Origin: Catenulispora rubra
GTDB lineage: Bacteria > Actinomycetota > Actinomycetes > Streptomycetales > Catenulisporaceae
Direction of reading: 5' to 3'
Assembly (NCBI RefSeq): GCF_015356825.1
Contig: NZ_JAACYW010000121.1
Coordinates: 1-32,066, forward strand
DNA: 32,066 nt
The notes beneath the pieces were generated by a model. It ran no database searches and was not told where the DNA came from. It worked only from the letters and a program-made list of their open reading frames with translations. A program made the translations under genes and the position numbers. Positions within the stretch are counted from its first letter, which is position 1. Every line of letters begins with the position of its first letter. This document shows positions 23,441-31,935 of the stretch, one piece after another.

Positions 23441-24664
23441 TCAGACCTCGACTCCCAGCGGGGCCGCGGGGTCGGTGACCCCCGGGCGGCGGCGCGGCTT
23501 CGGTCGGGCGAACCGGTTCATCATGGGCCGTTCCACGAACGTGTAGAGCGCCCCGGCGATCAGGATGCACATCGGTAGCGCGGCGACCATGTAGAGGATC
23601 GCGTCGAACGTCGACCATTTCGGCGGTGTGTAGTAGCCGTAGCCGAACCACTGGTGCGCGAAGGCCGCGTGGACGGCGAACAGCGCGGTCACATGTGTCA
23701 CGTAGAAGGCGAAGGAGATGTCGCCGAACCAGAGCATCGCCCTCGTCCGCAGGAAGGTCATACGGTCCGCCAGATCGCTGGTCGCGGTGGCTCCGATGAT
23801 CACGATCACCGGGATGGTGAAGACCGCGACGAGGGACAGCAGCTTCGGGACGTAGAGCCCGATGACGTAGAAGACGACCGTGACGCCCAGCGCCTCGCGC
23901 AGCCCGAGCACCTTCGGCCAGCGGCCCTCGGAGATGACGCGTGCCAGCAGCATGCCGATGATGAACTCGGCCGAACGCGTGACCGGGAAGAAGAACACGA
24001 ACCAGTGCTGCGCCCAGGACGCCACCCCGGCCTCGAACGGGCTCTCCGGCGACTTGGGCAGGAACGTCGCCGCGAACAGCGGGATGACGGCCATCACGGT
24101 CACCGCGAACACGCCGATCCACAGCCAGAGCCGCTCCACGCGGACCCGGCGCACGACGCGCAGCAGCAGCGGGAAGAACAGGTAGCAGAGCATTTCGACC
24201 GACAGCGACCAGGTGACGCCGTTGACCGGATAGACGAAGTACGACTGTTTGGTGAACCAGGACTGGACCAGGAAGAGGTTGGCCACGGCCTCCGCGACCT
24301 TGATCCCCTCGCCCGAGGCGAGCAGCATGCCGAACGCGATGAAGAACACCAGCAGATGGTTGGGGAAGATCTTGAAGAACCGGCCGCGCCAGAACCCCCG
24401 CGCGGTGTCGGTGGCCCGCGAGCCCCAGGTGAGCACGAAACCACTGAGCACGAAGAAGAACGACAGGCTCATCCCGCCGACGTTGTATACGTAGAACGAG
24501 TAGTGGTTGTACCAGCCCGGGTTCTGGTCCAGGAGGATGTAGCCCGAGTGGTTGAAGTACACGAACAGCGCGCCGAAGGCCCGCAACGACGTCAGCGACG
24601 GGAGTCGTTTGGCCGGCGTCCGGGCGGGTGTCACCTCGGCGGGTGAGGTCGGTGCTGATGTCAC
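23441..24664 (-). CDS. Membrane acyltransferase (acyltransferase 3 family), copy 2
   Basis: This 407-residue polytopic acyltransferase is paralogous to the one at 18709. The R-x10-H signature is R28 and H39 in LRAFGALFVYFNH. The core FFFVLSGFVLTW, GRFFKIFPNH and VNGVTWSLSVE match copy 1 almost word for word, while overall likeness is moderate (around 40% by eye). The GTG at 24664 is chosen since AAAGGA stands 6 bases before it; an upstream in-frame start would begin inside an unlikely leader. It ends in a basic tail after the last membrane helix. It converges with pump copy 2 and is divergent from the double methyltransferase. It may attach an acyl group to the cluster product. Confidence 0.88.
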   Translation of the reverse strand: MTSAPTSPAEVTPARTPAKRLPSLTSLRAFGALFVYFNHSGYILLDQNPGWYNHYSFYVYNVGGMSLSFFFVLSGFVLTWGSRATDTARGFWRGRFFKIFPNHLLVFFIAFGMLLASGEGIKVAEAVANLFLVQSWFTKQSYFVYPVNGVTWSLSVEMLCYLFFPLLLRVVRRVRVERLWLWIGVFAVTVMAVIPLFAATFLPKSPESPFEAGVASWAQHWFVFFFPVTRSAEFIIGMLLARVISEGRWPKVLGLREALGVTVVFYVIGLYVPKLLSLVAVFTIPVIVIIGATATSDLADRMTFLRTRAMLWFGDISFAFYVTHVTALFAVHAAFAHQWFGYGYYTPPKWSTFDAILYMVAALPMCILIAGALYTFVERPMMNRFARPKPRRRPGVTDPAAPLGVEV

Positions 24665-24923
24665 GGGAAGTCCTTTCACGCGGTCGTTTCCTCCATCTCG
24701 GACGGGGCTCAGCGTCACATTCCGGCCGAAACCGATCATCTTTCACATTGCGGTCTCCAGGCCTTGCCCTCCTCCCGGCGCCTTCTCCAAGGACGAACGG
24801 CAGGTCAGCGTGTCCGGAACGGCCGCCGGAGGCACGACAACCTCGAAGATGAGCCGGGGTGCCGCCGGCCCCCACCATGGCCCCGGAGGGGGCGATTCAG
24901 CGCCCTGACATTGGAGGTTCGCT

Positions 24924-27506
24924 ATGTCGAATGGGCTCACGGTGGCGACGGCTTCGATCCCGGCCGTCGACTCCCCCGGCCGATCGTCCGTCAGTCGCAC
25001 GGCGCTGCGCCGCACGGCGTTCCTGTGGCAGGACGGCGTGATGATCAGCGCGACCGTCCGCGCGCTCGACACGATCGGCCTGCTGGACCTCACGCCGGAC
25101 GGCCCGCACGAACTCCCCGACACCGGCTACCTGCGCGCGGCCTGGAGCTGCCTGGACGGCGCCGGCTGGCTCGACGTGCTGCCGGCCCCCGCCTGGACCG
25201 CCGCCGGACGCGGGGCGCTGGAGCACCGGGAGCGCTACATCGCCGGCGGACGGTTCCTCGCGCGCTTCACCCGGACCGAGCCGGACTCCTGGGACACCCC
25301 CTGGGACGCCGAGACGCTCGCCGCGTTCGGCGCGGAACTCGACGCGCACATCCGCTGGCGGGCCACGCGCGGCCTGCCGGAGATGACCGTCACCCACCTG
25401 GACGCCACACTCGCGGTCCCGGCCCTGCTCAGCCTGCGCGGCACCGGAAGGCTCCAGAGCCCGGAGGGCGATTTCGCGCGGCTGCTGACGCTGCTCGGCT
25501 GGCTCGACGACACCGGAGCCTGGACCGAACACGGACGCGCCAGCCTGGAATGGGTCGACCACTGCGGCCTGATCGGCTCCTACCTTCCGATGCTGGCCAA
25601 GCTCGAAGAGCTCTTCCGCGGCGAGCTGCTCGTCGTGCCCGGCGACGGCGAGTGGCACGTCCAGCGCGGCATCAACGTCGAGGCCAGCGCCTACGCCCAC
25701 AAGCGCTACTTCGCCGACGCGGACCCGATCTTCCAGGAGATCTTCAGCCGCGAACCGCGCCCGGCGTTCATCGCCGACATGGGCTGCGGCGACGCCAGCT
25801 GGCTGGCGCACCTGCACGAGCTGTTCGGCGACACGATCCGCTACGTCGGCGTCGACATCAGCCCGATCGCCCTGGACCACGCCCGCGCGCTGCTTCAGGC
25901 CGCGGGCGTCCAGGACCCGCTGCTGCTGATCGGCGACGTCAGCAACCCGGACTCGCTGCGCGACCAGCTCGCCGAGCACGGCCTGGCGATCGACGACGGC
26001 CTGCACATCCGCTCGTTCCTGGACCAGGACCGCACCTACCTCGGCGGCCCGCCGCGCGCCGACGTCCCGGGCTGGTCCTCAGGTCCCTACTTCGCCCCCG
26101 ACGGCCGCCCGCTCGGCGCCGAGGAGCTCGAGTCGGACCTGGTGGCGCACTTCCAGCGCTGGGAGCGGCACACCGGCAAGCACGGCATGGTCATCCTGGA
26201 GTCCCACCGGGTCGCCTCGCACGTCGTCCGGCGCCACCTCGGCACGACCCACTCGGTGGCCTTCGACACCTTCCACGGACTGTCGCACCAGTACGTCATC
26301 GAGCACTCCGCGTTCCTGCGGTGCCTGCGCCTCGCGGGACTGCAGACCGTCGGCTACCAGGAGAGGCGCTACCCGTCGGCCAAGCCGTACGTCGCGGTGT
26401 CCCTCAACCGGGTGATCCCGGTCCAGCCGGCCCCCGCGGGCGACCCGGACGCCGTCCGCCACGACACCTGGCAGCCCGGGCCGGAGTACGACCTCGCCGA
26501 CGGCGTGGGCCTGCACCACCTGCTCTACGCCGACGGCGACCTGGCGCACCCCCGCAGCTGGGGTGCCGGGCCCACCGGCATCGTGGTCCGCGACATGCTG
26601 CACACGATCGAGGCCGGCATCGAGCGCGCCCGGCCCGGCGACGTCGTCCGCGCCCTGGACTACGGGGCCGGCACCGGCTTCGCCTCGATCGAGCTGAGCA
26701 AGGCGCTGGTCACGCACCGGGTCCAGGAGCGGCTGGCCGACCGCGGCGCCTCGTTCGAGCTGCACGTCGTCGACATCCCCAACAACTGGTTCGCGCAGGG
26801 CTTCGAGCTCATGCGGGACATGCCGTGGACGCGGTTCCACGCGCTGCGCGGACCCGGCGGGGACTTCCGGACGCTGCTGGACGTCACCTCCGGGGAACAG
26901 GTCGACGCGGTGATGGCCAACATGGTCTTCCACCTGCTCACCGCCAAGGCCATGCGCCACGCCGCGCGCTCGATCGCCGGAGTGCTCAAGCCCGGGGGCC
27001 TGTTGACGTTCAGCGCCCCGGACCTCGCGCCCACCACCGAGCACTCGCTGCTCCTGCACACACCCAACCGCCTGCTCCGCCGCTACTGGCTGGAGGCCCT
27101 GGACTCCGACGAGCCCGAGAAGCTGGCACCGGCGCTGCGAACCGCCGCGGCCGGCGTACTCCCTGCCGCGCGCTCGCTGGCGCAGTACCGCGCCGACCGC
27201 CGGATCCTGCCGACTCCGCAGGACAGTGCCTCCGTCGCCGAGGCGCTGGCTCCGTACTTCGCCGGGGCGATCGAGCGCCGGACGTACGAGTACCTGGCCG
27301 AGGAGATCGAGATGGCGGCGCTCGTCCCGGCCAACCAGGGCGAGTACCTCGCGGAGATCACCGACCTGGAGGTCCGGGAGTCGATGATCCGGCACCTGAT
27401 GCGGGAGCGGGTGCTGCCGGAGCTGATGAGCGGGCCGGCGGGGACCGCGCTCGGGATCAACCTGGAGTGGAAGCTCGGGCGGTTCACGCGGTCGTCGGTC
27501 ATCTGA
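24924..27506 (+). CDS. Double-domain SAM methyltransferase (860 residues)
   Basis: Residues 1-240 are helical, with a winged-helix-like part (VRALDTIGLLDL, then GYLRAAWSCLDGAGWL) as in O-methyltransferase dimerisation domains. The first methyltransferase core begins at FIADMGCGDASW (282-293), with the acidic VGVDIS (308-313). Between the cores lies a His/Gln segment HGLSHQ (451-456). The second core begins at RALDYGAGTGF (576-586) and contains VLKPGGLLTFSAPD. The architecture recalls AprA-like methyltransferases of polyketide starter-unit assembly, where one core is metal-dependent; this likeness is from memory and uncertain. GGAGGT (24913-24918) precedes the ATG. It stands alone between a divergent acyltransferase and a convergent HEAT-like gene. 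Two cores could perform two successive methylations, or one may be inactive. Confidence 0.8.
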   Translation: MSNGLTVATASIPAVDSPGRSSVSRTALRRTAFLWQDGVMISATVRALDTIGLLDLTPDGPHELPDTGYLRAAWSCLDGAGWLDVLPAPAWTAAGRGALEHRERYIAGGRFLARFTRTEPDSWDTPWDAETLAAFGAELDAHIRWRATRGLPEMTVTHLDATLAVPALLSLRGTGRLQSPEGDFARLLTLLGWLDDTGAWTEHGRASLEWVDHCGLIGSYLPMLAKLEELFRGELLVVPGDGEWHVQRGINVEASAYAHKRYFADADPIFQEIFSREPRPAFIADMGCGDASWLAHLHELFGDTIRYVGVDISPIALDHARALLQAAGVQDPLLLIGDVSNPDSLRDQLAEHGLAIDDGLHIRSFLDQDRTYLGGPPRADVPGWSSGPYFAPDGRPLGAEELESDLVAHFQRWERHTGKHGMVILESHRVASHVVRRHLGTTHSVAFDTFHGLSHQYVIEHSAFLRCLRLAGLQTVGYQERRYPSAKPYVAVSLNRVIPVQPAPAGDPDAVRHDTWQPGPEYDLADGVGLHHLLYADGDLAHPRSWGAGPTGIVVRDMLHTIEAGIERARPGDVVRALDYGAGTGFASIELSKALVTHRVQERLADRGASFELHVVDIPNNWFAQGFELMRDMPWTRFHALRGPGGDFRTLLDVTSGEQVDAVMANMVFHLLTAKAMRHAARSIAGVLKPGGLLTFSAPDLAPTTEHSLLLHTPNRLLRRYWLEALDSDEPEKLAPALRTAAAGVLPAARSLAQYRADRRILPTPQDSASVAEALAPYFAGAIERRTYEYLAEEIEMAALVPANQGEYLAEITDLEVRESMIRHLMRERVLPELMSGPAGTALGINLEWKLGRFTRSSVI

Positions 27507-27569
27507 GCTGAGGCGGCACGAGGAGCGTGCGACGAGTCGCGCGCCTTGAGCCTTGTGCCACGAGCCTTG

Positions 27570-30500
27570 TCAGAGATCGATGTGGCGCGCGGTGTCGGCG
27601 ACCTCGGGGTGCGGTGAGGTGTGCAGGGTGGTGACGACCTCGCGCCAGGATCCGTCGCGGGTGTCGGTGTCGGTCCGGCCGCCGAGGACCAGGCTCGCGA
27701 GCTGCGCGGCGACCAGGCCACCGGCCAGGTCGCCGCGGGCCGCCAGCACCTGCGCGGCGGCCGGGAGTCCGGCCAGCGCCCGCTCGTCGAGCTGGTGGTT
27801 GATCCGCTCCCGCAGGCCGTTTTCCGACACACCGGTCAGGTAGGGACGGCCCGCCAGCAGGTCCGCGTAGGCGACGAGGCGGTCGTCGAGGTCGTCGGCC
27901 GCCGGGTCCACGAGCGCCAGCGCCAGCCGGACGGCGATGCGTGCGTGCCGGGGCTCGCCAGCCAGTGCGGACAGGCACCGCTCGACGAGGTCCAGCGACC
28001 ACGGCTCAGGGTTCTGATAGCGGTTCCGGAGACTGGTGAGGGTCCCGGTCAGCGCCGAGGCGAGCTTGGCCCGGGCAGGGTCGTCGGCGAGGCGGCGCAA
28101 CACGTCCGGGACCCGGTCGGCGCCGGATCCGGCCACGATCAGGGCCCTGATGAGCTCGGACGCGAGCTCCGCCTCGTCGAGGTCCGGCCCGAAGAGGGTG
28201 TCGACGAGTTCGTCGAACCCGCCCCGGTACCACGGCGCCCAGACCTCGAACGCCTTCAGGCCCCGGAACCGCACGCCGCCGTCGTTCGAGGCGCGGAGCA
28301 GGTTCCGGACCAGCGCCGCGTAGGCGGCGCGCGCTTCCGGCGGGTACTGCCGCGGGTGGGGCTGGAAGAGCGTGCGGATCATCAGCTCGCTCATCTCCGG
28401 GCCGACGGCGGCCGCGACGGCGTCCAGCGCGCGCGGGTCCTCGGTGGCGTCACGCAGCACGACGGCGATCGCCACTAGCACGTCGCGGTGCGTGTCAGGC
28501 TGCTGCCACGCGCGAAGGAGGACGTCCAGGTGACCCGGGATCCGGTTGCGGCGGAGCTGGCGGACCGCCTGCTTGCGCAGCGTGACCTTGCTGTCCGGGG
28601 CGAAGAGGGCTGATTCGAGCGCCGGGCCGAGGACCGAGGGGCGCGCTCGCGCGCAGCACGCGGTGAGGGCCGCGACGGCTTCGGGCGAATGTGGGCCGTT
28701 GGCCTCGGCGAGGAGGCGGGGGAGGGCGGCTTCAGAGGATTCGGCGGCAAGCAGTTCCGTGGCCAGCGGTTCCGCAGCAAGCGGTTCGGTGCTCGGCAGC
28801 GCGAGATCCGTCTCCTCGGCAGGGCCTGAGCTTTGCACGGCCTGTACCGGTGTTCCGCTTGGCGTTGCCTTTGTCTCCTCGGCGGGCATCGCGAGCTCCG
28901 GGCAGTTCCCAGCCCGCCGTCCCAGCGCCCGTCGCAGATCCCTGACAACAGCGGCATCGCCGAGCCAGGGCCGCAGCACCGCGACCAACTCGCGTTCCTG
29001 CCCCGGTTGGAGCGCCAGGTCCAGCCGCCAGTAGTCCGGCGGCGGGGAGTGGCGGTAGCCATACCCACGTCGCCGCCTTCCCCGCTTCTGCGGCGGCGGG
29101 TTCAGCTCCTCCTCGCTCGGCACGTCCAGCCCCGCCGCGCCGAACCGCGCGACGAGCAGCCGGTGCACGTCCAACGCCCACGCCACCAGGCCCGGCGACG
29201 TCTGGTGCCGCAGCGTCCGGCGGGCCAGCAGCCTGAGGGTCCGCCGCGTCTGCTCGGACGAGTCGTGCGCGTCGATCGCAGCCGCCGTCAGCTGTTCCAG
29301 GACCGGCACCCACTCGTCCCCGAACACCGCGACCGGCAGGCCGACAAGCGATTCGAGAAAGCTGCGGCGCACCGGGTCCTGCTCGTTCAGCACGCGCGGG
29401 GCCAGCGCCTCGACCTGCCGCAGCACTTCGCCTGCGTCGCCGGTCTCCGCCGCGCAGCGCAGCAGCAGGGCCCGGGCGGCGGTCCGCACCGTCGTGGTGC
29501 CCGACGCGGCCGCTTCGGTCAGCACCTCGACCGCCTCGGCGAAGGGCAGATACGAGGCCAGCATCAGCTCGACCGCCTCGGCGTGCGACCGGCGCCGGCT
29601 CGCGTGCCACTGCGGCCGGTGCCACTCCAGCATCCGGCGGGCCTCGGCCTCGGCGCGCGCCCGCGGCAGCACGTCGAGCAGCGGCTCGGCCCACGTCGGC
29701 TGGAGCTCGGGGGCGGCTGCGGCGAACGCGTCGACGAGGGGTTCGCGCCGCGCTGTCGGCAGGTGTCCCAGTACTGCCCACAGCGAGTAGACGTCGCCGT
29801 CCACGTAGGCGATGATTCCGGCGTCGTCGAGGGCGGCGACGGCGTCGTAGTGTCGCCGACTCGTCTTCTTCCGGTCGTCGTAGGACACGACAGGCCAGGC
29901 GCGCATCGGGTCGGCCTGCACCAGCGCGGTGATCGCGCGCGACGGGAGCTGGAGGCCGTAGCGGTTCGGCTGCTTCTCCAGCAGCGCCATCGTTCGCGTC
30001 GGCAGCGACTCCGCGAGGATGCCGAGAACGTTTCCCCAGCGCCGCCAGAACGTGCAGCCGGGGACGCCGAGCGCCGGATCGCCGGCCTCGATGTAGGTCA
30101 TTACGGCGTCCGGGTGCCTTCGGGCGAGCGCGGTCCACGAGCCCACCGCGTGCGCCAACTCCGCCAGCCGCTGCGCCGCCGCCTCCGCCGAACACGCCGG
30201 CAGCAGCGCCGCGGCCTCGCCGTCGCCCCACTGCCGGCGCACCGACGGCAGCAAGCGGTCGGCCAGCGCGGTGCGCCGCGCGTGGAGCAGGGTTCGGTAG
30301 AAGGCTCGACGCAGTTCGAGCGATGCGTCCGTCAGGACGGCTGCCGCGGCGTCGTCGGGGACTTCGGTGACGGTTCTGACCGCTCGTAGCGCGGCCCGCC
30401 TCAGAGCGAGGTCGTCTGCCCGTAGTGCTTGCTCGATCACCGGGAGGTCCCGGTCGATCATGGCCTGGTGCAACGCCTCCCGGCGTTCTCGTTCGATCAT
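27570..30500 (-). CDS. Large HEAT-repeat-like protein of unknown function
   Basis: This 976-residue soluble protein is made almost wholly of amphipathic helices in pairs, rich in Ala, Leu and Arg, which fits HEAT or ARM-type repeats (for example LRRAALRAVRTV, VTLRKQAVRQLRR, LASALTGTLTSLRNRY). Around residue 490 there is a proline- and arginine-rich linker PPPQKRGRRRRGYGYRHSPPP, and near residue 590 a second low-complexity Glu/Ala/Pro segment. No enzymatic motif, signal or membrane helix is seen. The ATG at 30500 is preferred; the open frame extends 24 residues to a TTG, and the ribosome site is poor (GGAG only 2 bases away). Such proteins occur in many actinomycetes and are usually annotated as hypothetical. 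It converges with the methyltransferase and probably lies outside the cluster. A function cannot be given. Confidence 0.75.
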   Translation of the reverse strand: MIERERREALHQAMIDRDLPVIEQALRADDLALRRAALRAVRTVTEVPDDAAAAVLTDASLELRRAFYRTLLHARRTALADRLLPSVRRQWGDGEAAALLPACSAEAAAQRLAELAHAVGSWTALARRHPDAVMTYIEAGDPALGVPGCTFWRRWGNVLGILAESLPTRTMALLEKQPNRYGLQLPSRAITALVQADPMRAWPVVSYDDRKKTSRRHYDAVAALDDAGIIAYVDGDVYSLWAVLGHLPTARREPLVDAFAAAAPELQPTWAEPLLDVLPRARAEAEARRMLEWHRPQWHASRRRSHAEAVELMLASYLPFAEAVEVLTEAAASGTTTVRTAARALLLRCAAETGDAGEVLRQVEALAPRVLNEQDPVRRSFLESLVGLPVAVFGDEWVPVLEQLTAAAIDAHDSSEQTRRTLRLLARRTLRHQTSPGLVAWALDVHRLLVARFGAAGLDVPSEEELNPPPQKRGRRRRGYGYRHSPPPDYWRLDLALQPGQERELVAVLRPWLGDAAVVRDLRRALGRRAGNCPELAMPAEETKATPSGTPVQAVQSSGPAEETDLALPSTEPLAAEPLATELLAAESSEAALPRLLAEANGPHSPEAVAALTACCARARPSVLGPALESALFAPDSKVTLRKQAVRQLRRNRIPGHLDVLLRAWQQPDTHRDVLVAIAVVLRDATEDPRALDAVAAAVGPEMSELMIRTLFQPHPRQYPPEARAAYAALVRNLLRASNDGGVRFRGLKAFEVWAPWYRGGFDELVDTLFGPDLDEAELASELIRALIVAGSGADRVPDVLRRLADDPARAKLASALTGTLTSLRNRYQNPEPWSLDLVERCLSALAGEPRHARIAVRLALALVDPAADDLDDRLVAYADLLAGRPYLTGVSENGLRERINHQLDERALAGLPAAAQVLAARGDLAGGLVAAQLASLVLGGRTDTDTRDGSWREVVTTLHTSPHPEVADTARHIDL

Positions 30501-30624
30501 GCTCCGGCGGTGCCGTCGACCCTTCGCGTGTTCATGGTCGCGATGTTTGCAGGTCGGTGGGCTGCGCCGCAACGGAATTGCCGGGCGGCGGCGGGGTTCC
30601 GGGGCGGCCGCGCACTCCGACTTG

Positions 30625-31344
30625 TCAGACGTCTGCGAGCTTGAGGAACAGTTCGCTGAGCTCGAACGGCATCGTGATCATGCAGTCGTGGCCGGTCGGC
30701 AGCTCCCACACCTGCGCGGGCGTGCCGTTGGGCTGGGTGGCGGCGACGGGGCGGCGGACCACGCCCTCCGGCTTGGCGCCGGTGCAGTGGATGTGCGTGC
30801 GCGGGATCGTGTTCACGGCCGGGTTGTCGAGGTGCACCGGCTGTGTCAGGCACAGGACCGGCTGGTCGGAGAGCATCGTGCGCAGCCAGGCGACGTCCGC
30901 CGGCTCGGTGACGCCGAACAGCCCGAAGGGCGCCGGCTGCTCGGGCATCGGCGGGATGCGCCAACTGTCGGCGGCTTCGATCATGTGCTTGGTCACGGGC
31001 AGGACATCGAGCGCGCTCTCGCCATCCTCCGGCACCATCGCGTCGAGATAGACCAGGTGCGCGACGCGCTCCGGAACCCGGTTGGCCGCGGAGGAGATGA
31101 CCAGCCCCGCGTAGCTGTGCCCGATAAGGACCACGTCGGTGAGGTCGTGGTCGTCGATCAGCCCGACGATGTCGTCAACATGCGTGTCGAGCCCCACCTC
31201 GGGACTGAGCAGGTGCGCCTTGTCGCCGTAGCCGGTCAGCGTCGGCGCGAACACGCGGTGCCCCGCGTCTTCCAGCAGCGGGACCACCCGCTCCCAGCAT
31301 TGGCCGCTGTGCCAGGCGCCGTGGACGAGCAGGAAAGTGGACAT
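30625..31344 (-). CDS. Alpha/beta hydrolase (esterase-like)
   Basis: This 239-residue hydrolase has the pattern of the salicylate-esterase/hydroxynitrile-lyase branch. LLVHGAWHSGQCW forms the oxyanion region, GHSYAG carries the nucleophile Ser77, and PTGHDCMITMP carries the late catalytic histidine. No lid domain or signal peptide is visible. AAAGGT upstream serves the ATG at 31344. It is divergent from an HxlR-type regulator, and the two share a short region with duplicated boxes, which suggests that the regulator controls this hydrolase. The substrate is unknown; a role in breaking down a signal or toxic ester is possible. The stop lies within a CAGACGTCTG palindrome at 30626-30635. Confidence 0.88.
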   Translation of the reverse strand: MSTFLLVHGAWHSGQCWERVVPLLEDAGHRVFAPTLTGYGDKAHLLSPEVGLDTHVDDIVGLIDDHDLTDVVLIGHSYAGLVISSAANRVPERVAHLVYLDAMVPEDGESALDVLPVTKHMIEAADSWRIPPMPEQPAPFGLFGVTEPADVAWLRTMLSDQPVLCLTQPVHLDNPAVNTIPRTHIHCTGAKPEGVVRRPVAATQPNGTPAQVWELPTGHDCMITMPFELSELFLKLADV

Positions 31345-31358
31345 GGTGGTTACCTTTC

Positions 31359-31445
31359 GTGCCTCGGTACTCTTTGAGAACCACCGCCATGCTGGTGCAC
31401 TCGAGGCGCGGCGGGCAATAAGGCACTTTTCGGTGCCTCGGTTCT
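31359..31445. promoter_or_regulatory. Divergent control region with duplicated boxes
   Basis: GTGCCTCGGTACT at 31359-31371 recurs as GTGCCTCGGTTCT at 31433-31445. The second copy overlaps an inverted repeat AGGCAC (31421-31426) / GTGCCT (31433-31438). Both boxes lie just upstream of the start codons of the divergent hydrolase and HxlR genes. They are good candidates for the operator of the HxlR-type regulator. This is inference from position and repetition. Confidence 0.5.
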
Positions 31446-31457
31446 GTGGAGGTAACC

Positions 31458-31859
31458 ATGGAGATGGCCAACACGGCCAACACGGCCAACACGGCCAACA
31501 CGGCCAACACGGCCAACGGCGACGCGTGCCGGACTCGCGTGGTGCTGGAGATCGTCGGTGACAAGTGGTCGCTGCTGGTCGTGCGCAACCTTCGGGAGGG
31601 ACCGCGGCGCTTCACGGAGCTCAAGAAGGCCATCGACGGAATCAGCCAACGCATGCTGACCGTCACCCTGCGCAGCCTGGAGCGCGACGGGATTTTGACG
31701 CGCACGGTGCGCAATGTCATGCCGCCCCACGTGACCTACGAGCTGACCCCGATGGGTGTCACGCTGCGCGAAGCCGCCGCCCCGCTGCTGGAGTGGAGCA
31801 TCGCGCACTTATCGCTGATCGACGATGCTCGCGCCGACTACGATTCCCGCGCCGAGTGA
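31458..31859 (+). CDS. HxlR-family winged-helix transcription regulator
   Basis: This protein of about 133 residues has the HxlR core CRTRVVLEIVGDKWSLLVVRNLREGPRRFTELKKAI, with the conserved N-terminal cysteine often used in redox or aldehyde sensing, then the recognition helix ISQRMLTVTLRSLERDG and the wing HVTYELTPMG. The N-terminus is unusual: five Ala-Asn-Thr units from a 9-base tandem repeat. The start could be the ATG at 31458 or 31464; GGAGGT (31448-31453) lies 4 or 10 bases before them, and a GTG at 31446 is unlikely. It is divergent from the alpha/beta hydrolase and probably controls it and itself. The stop lies in the first copy of a 41-base direct repeat. Confidence 0.88.
   Translation: MEMANTANTANTANTANTANGDACRTRVVLEIVGDKWSLLVVRNLREGPRRFTELKKAIDGISQRMLTVTLRSLERDGILTRTVRNVMPPHVTYELTPMGVTLREAAAPLLEWSIAHLSLIDDARADYDSRAE
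31467..31520 (+). repeat. 9-bp coding tandem repeat (Ala-Asn-Thr)
   Basis: GCCAACACG is repeated exactly five times from 31467 to 31511, followed by a diverged GCCAACGGC to 31520. The 9-base period keeps the frame of the HxlR gene, so copy-number change by slippage would alter only the length of the N-terminal tail. Confidence 0.9.
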
Positions 31860-31935
31860 CCGGCCGCGCTTGCTCTGTCTACGAGTCTTGTGCCGACTGA
31901 CCGGCCGCCCGTGCTCTGTCTATGACTTGCGCGAA
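31857..31935. repeat. 41-base direct repeat at convergent gene ends
   Basis: TGACCGGCCGC begins at 31857 and again at 31898; the similarity runs on through TGCTCTGTCTA to a CTTG at the end of each copy, giving a period of about 41. The first copy contains the stop of the HxlR gene and the second the stop of the minus-strand gene that enters from the right, so the end of that gene seems to have been duplicated. Confidence 0.65.

Noticed and set aside
24811..24838. A fourth possible ECF promoter, TGTCCGG and CACGAC, 86 bases before the double methyltransferase
   Set aside because: The second box differs and the spacing is one base longer than in the three exact copies, so it was not listed as a feature.
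28833..30389. A plus-strand open frame of 518 codons opposite the HEAT-like gene
   Set aside because: No ribosome site or domain; composition is that of an antisense shadow (Arg, Gln, His, Val).
31467..31520. Short tandem repeat as part of a CRISPR array
   Set aside because: Units are 9 bases without spacers and are translated in frame in the HxlR gene.
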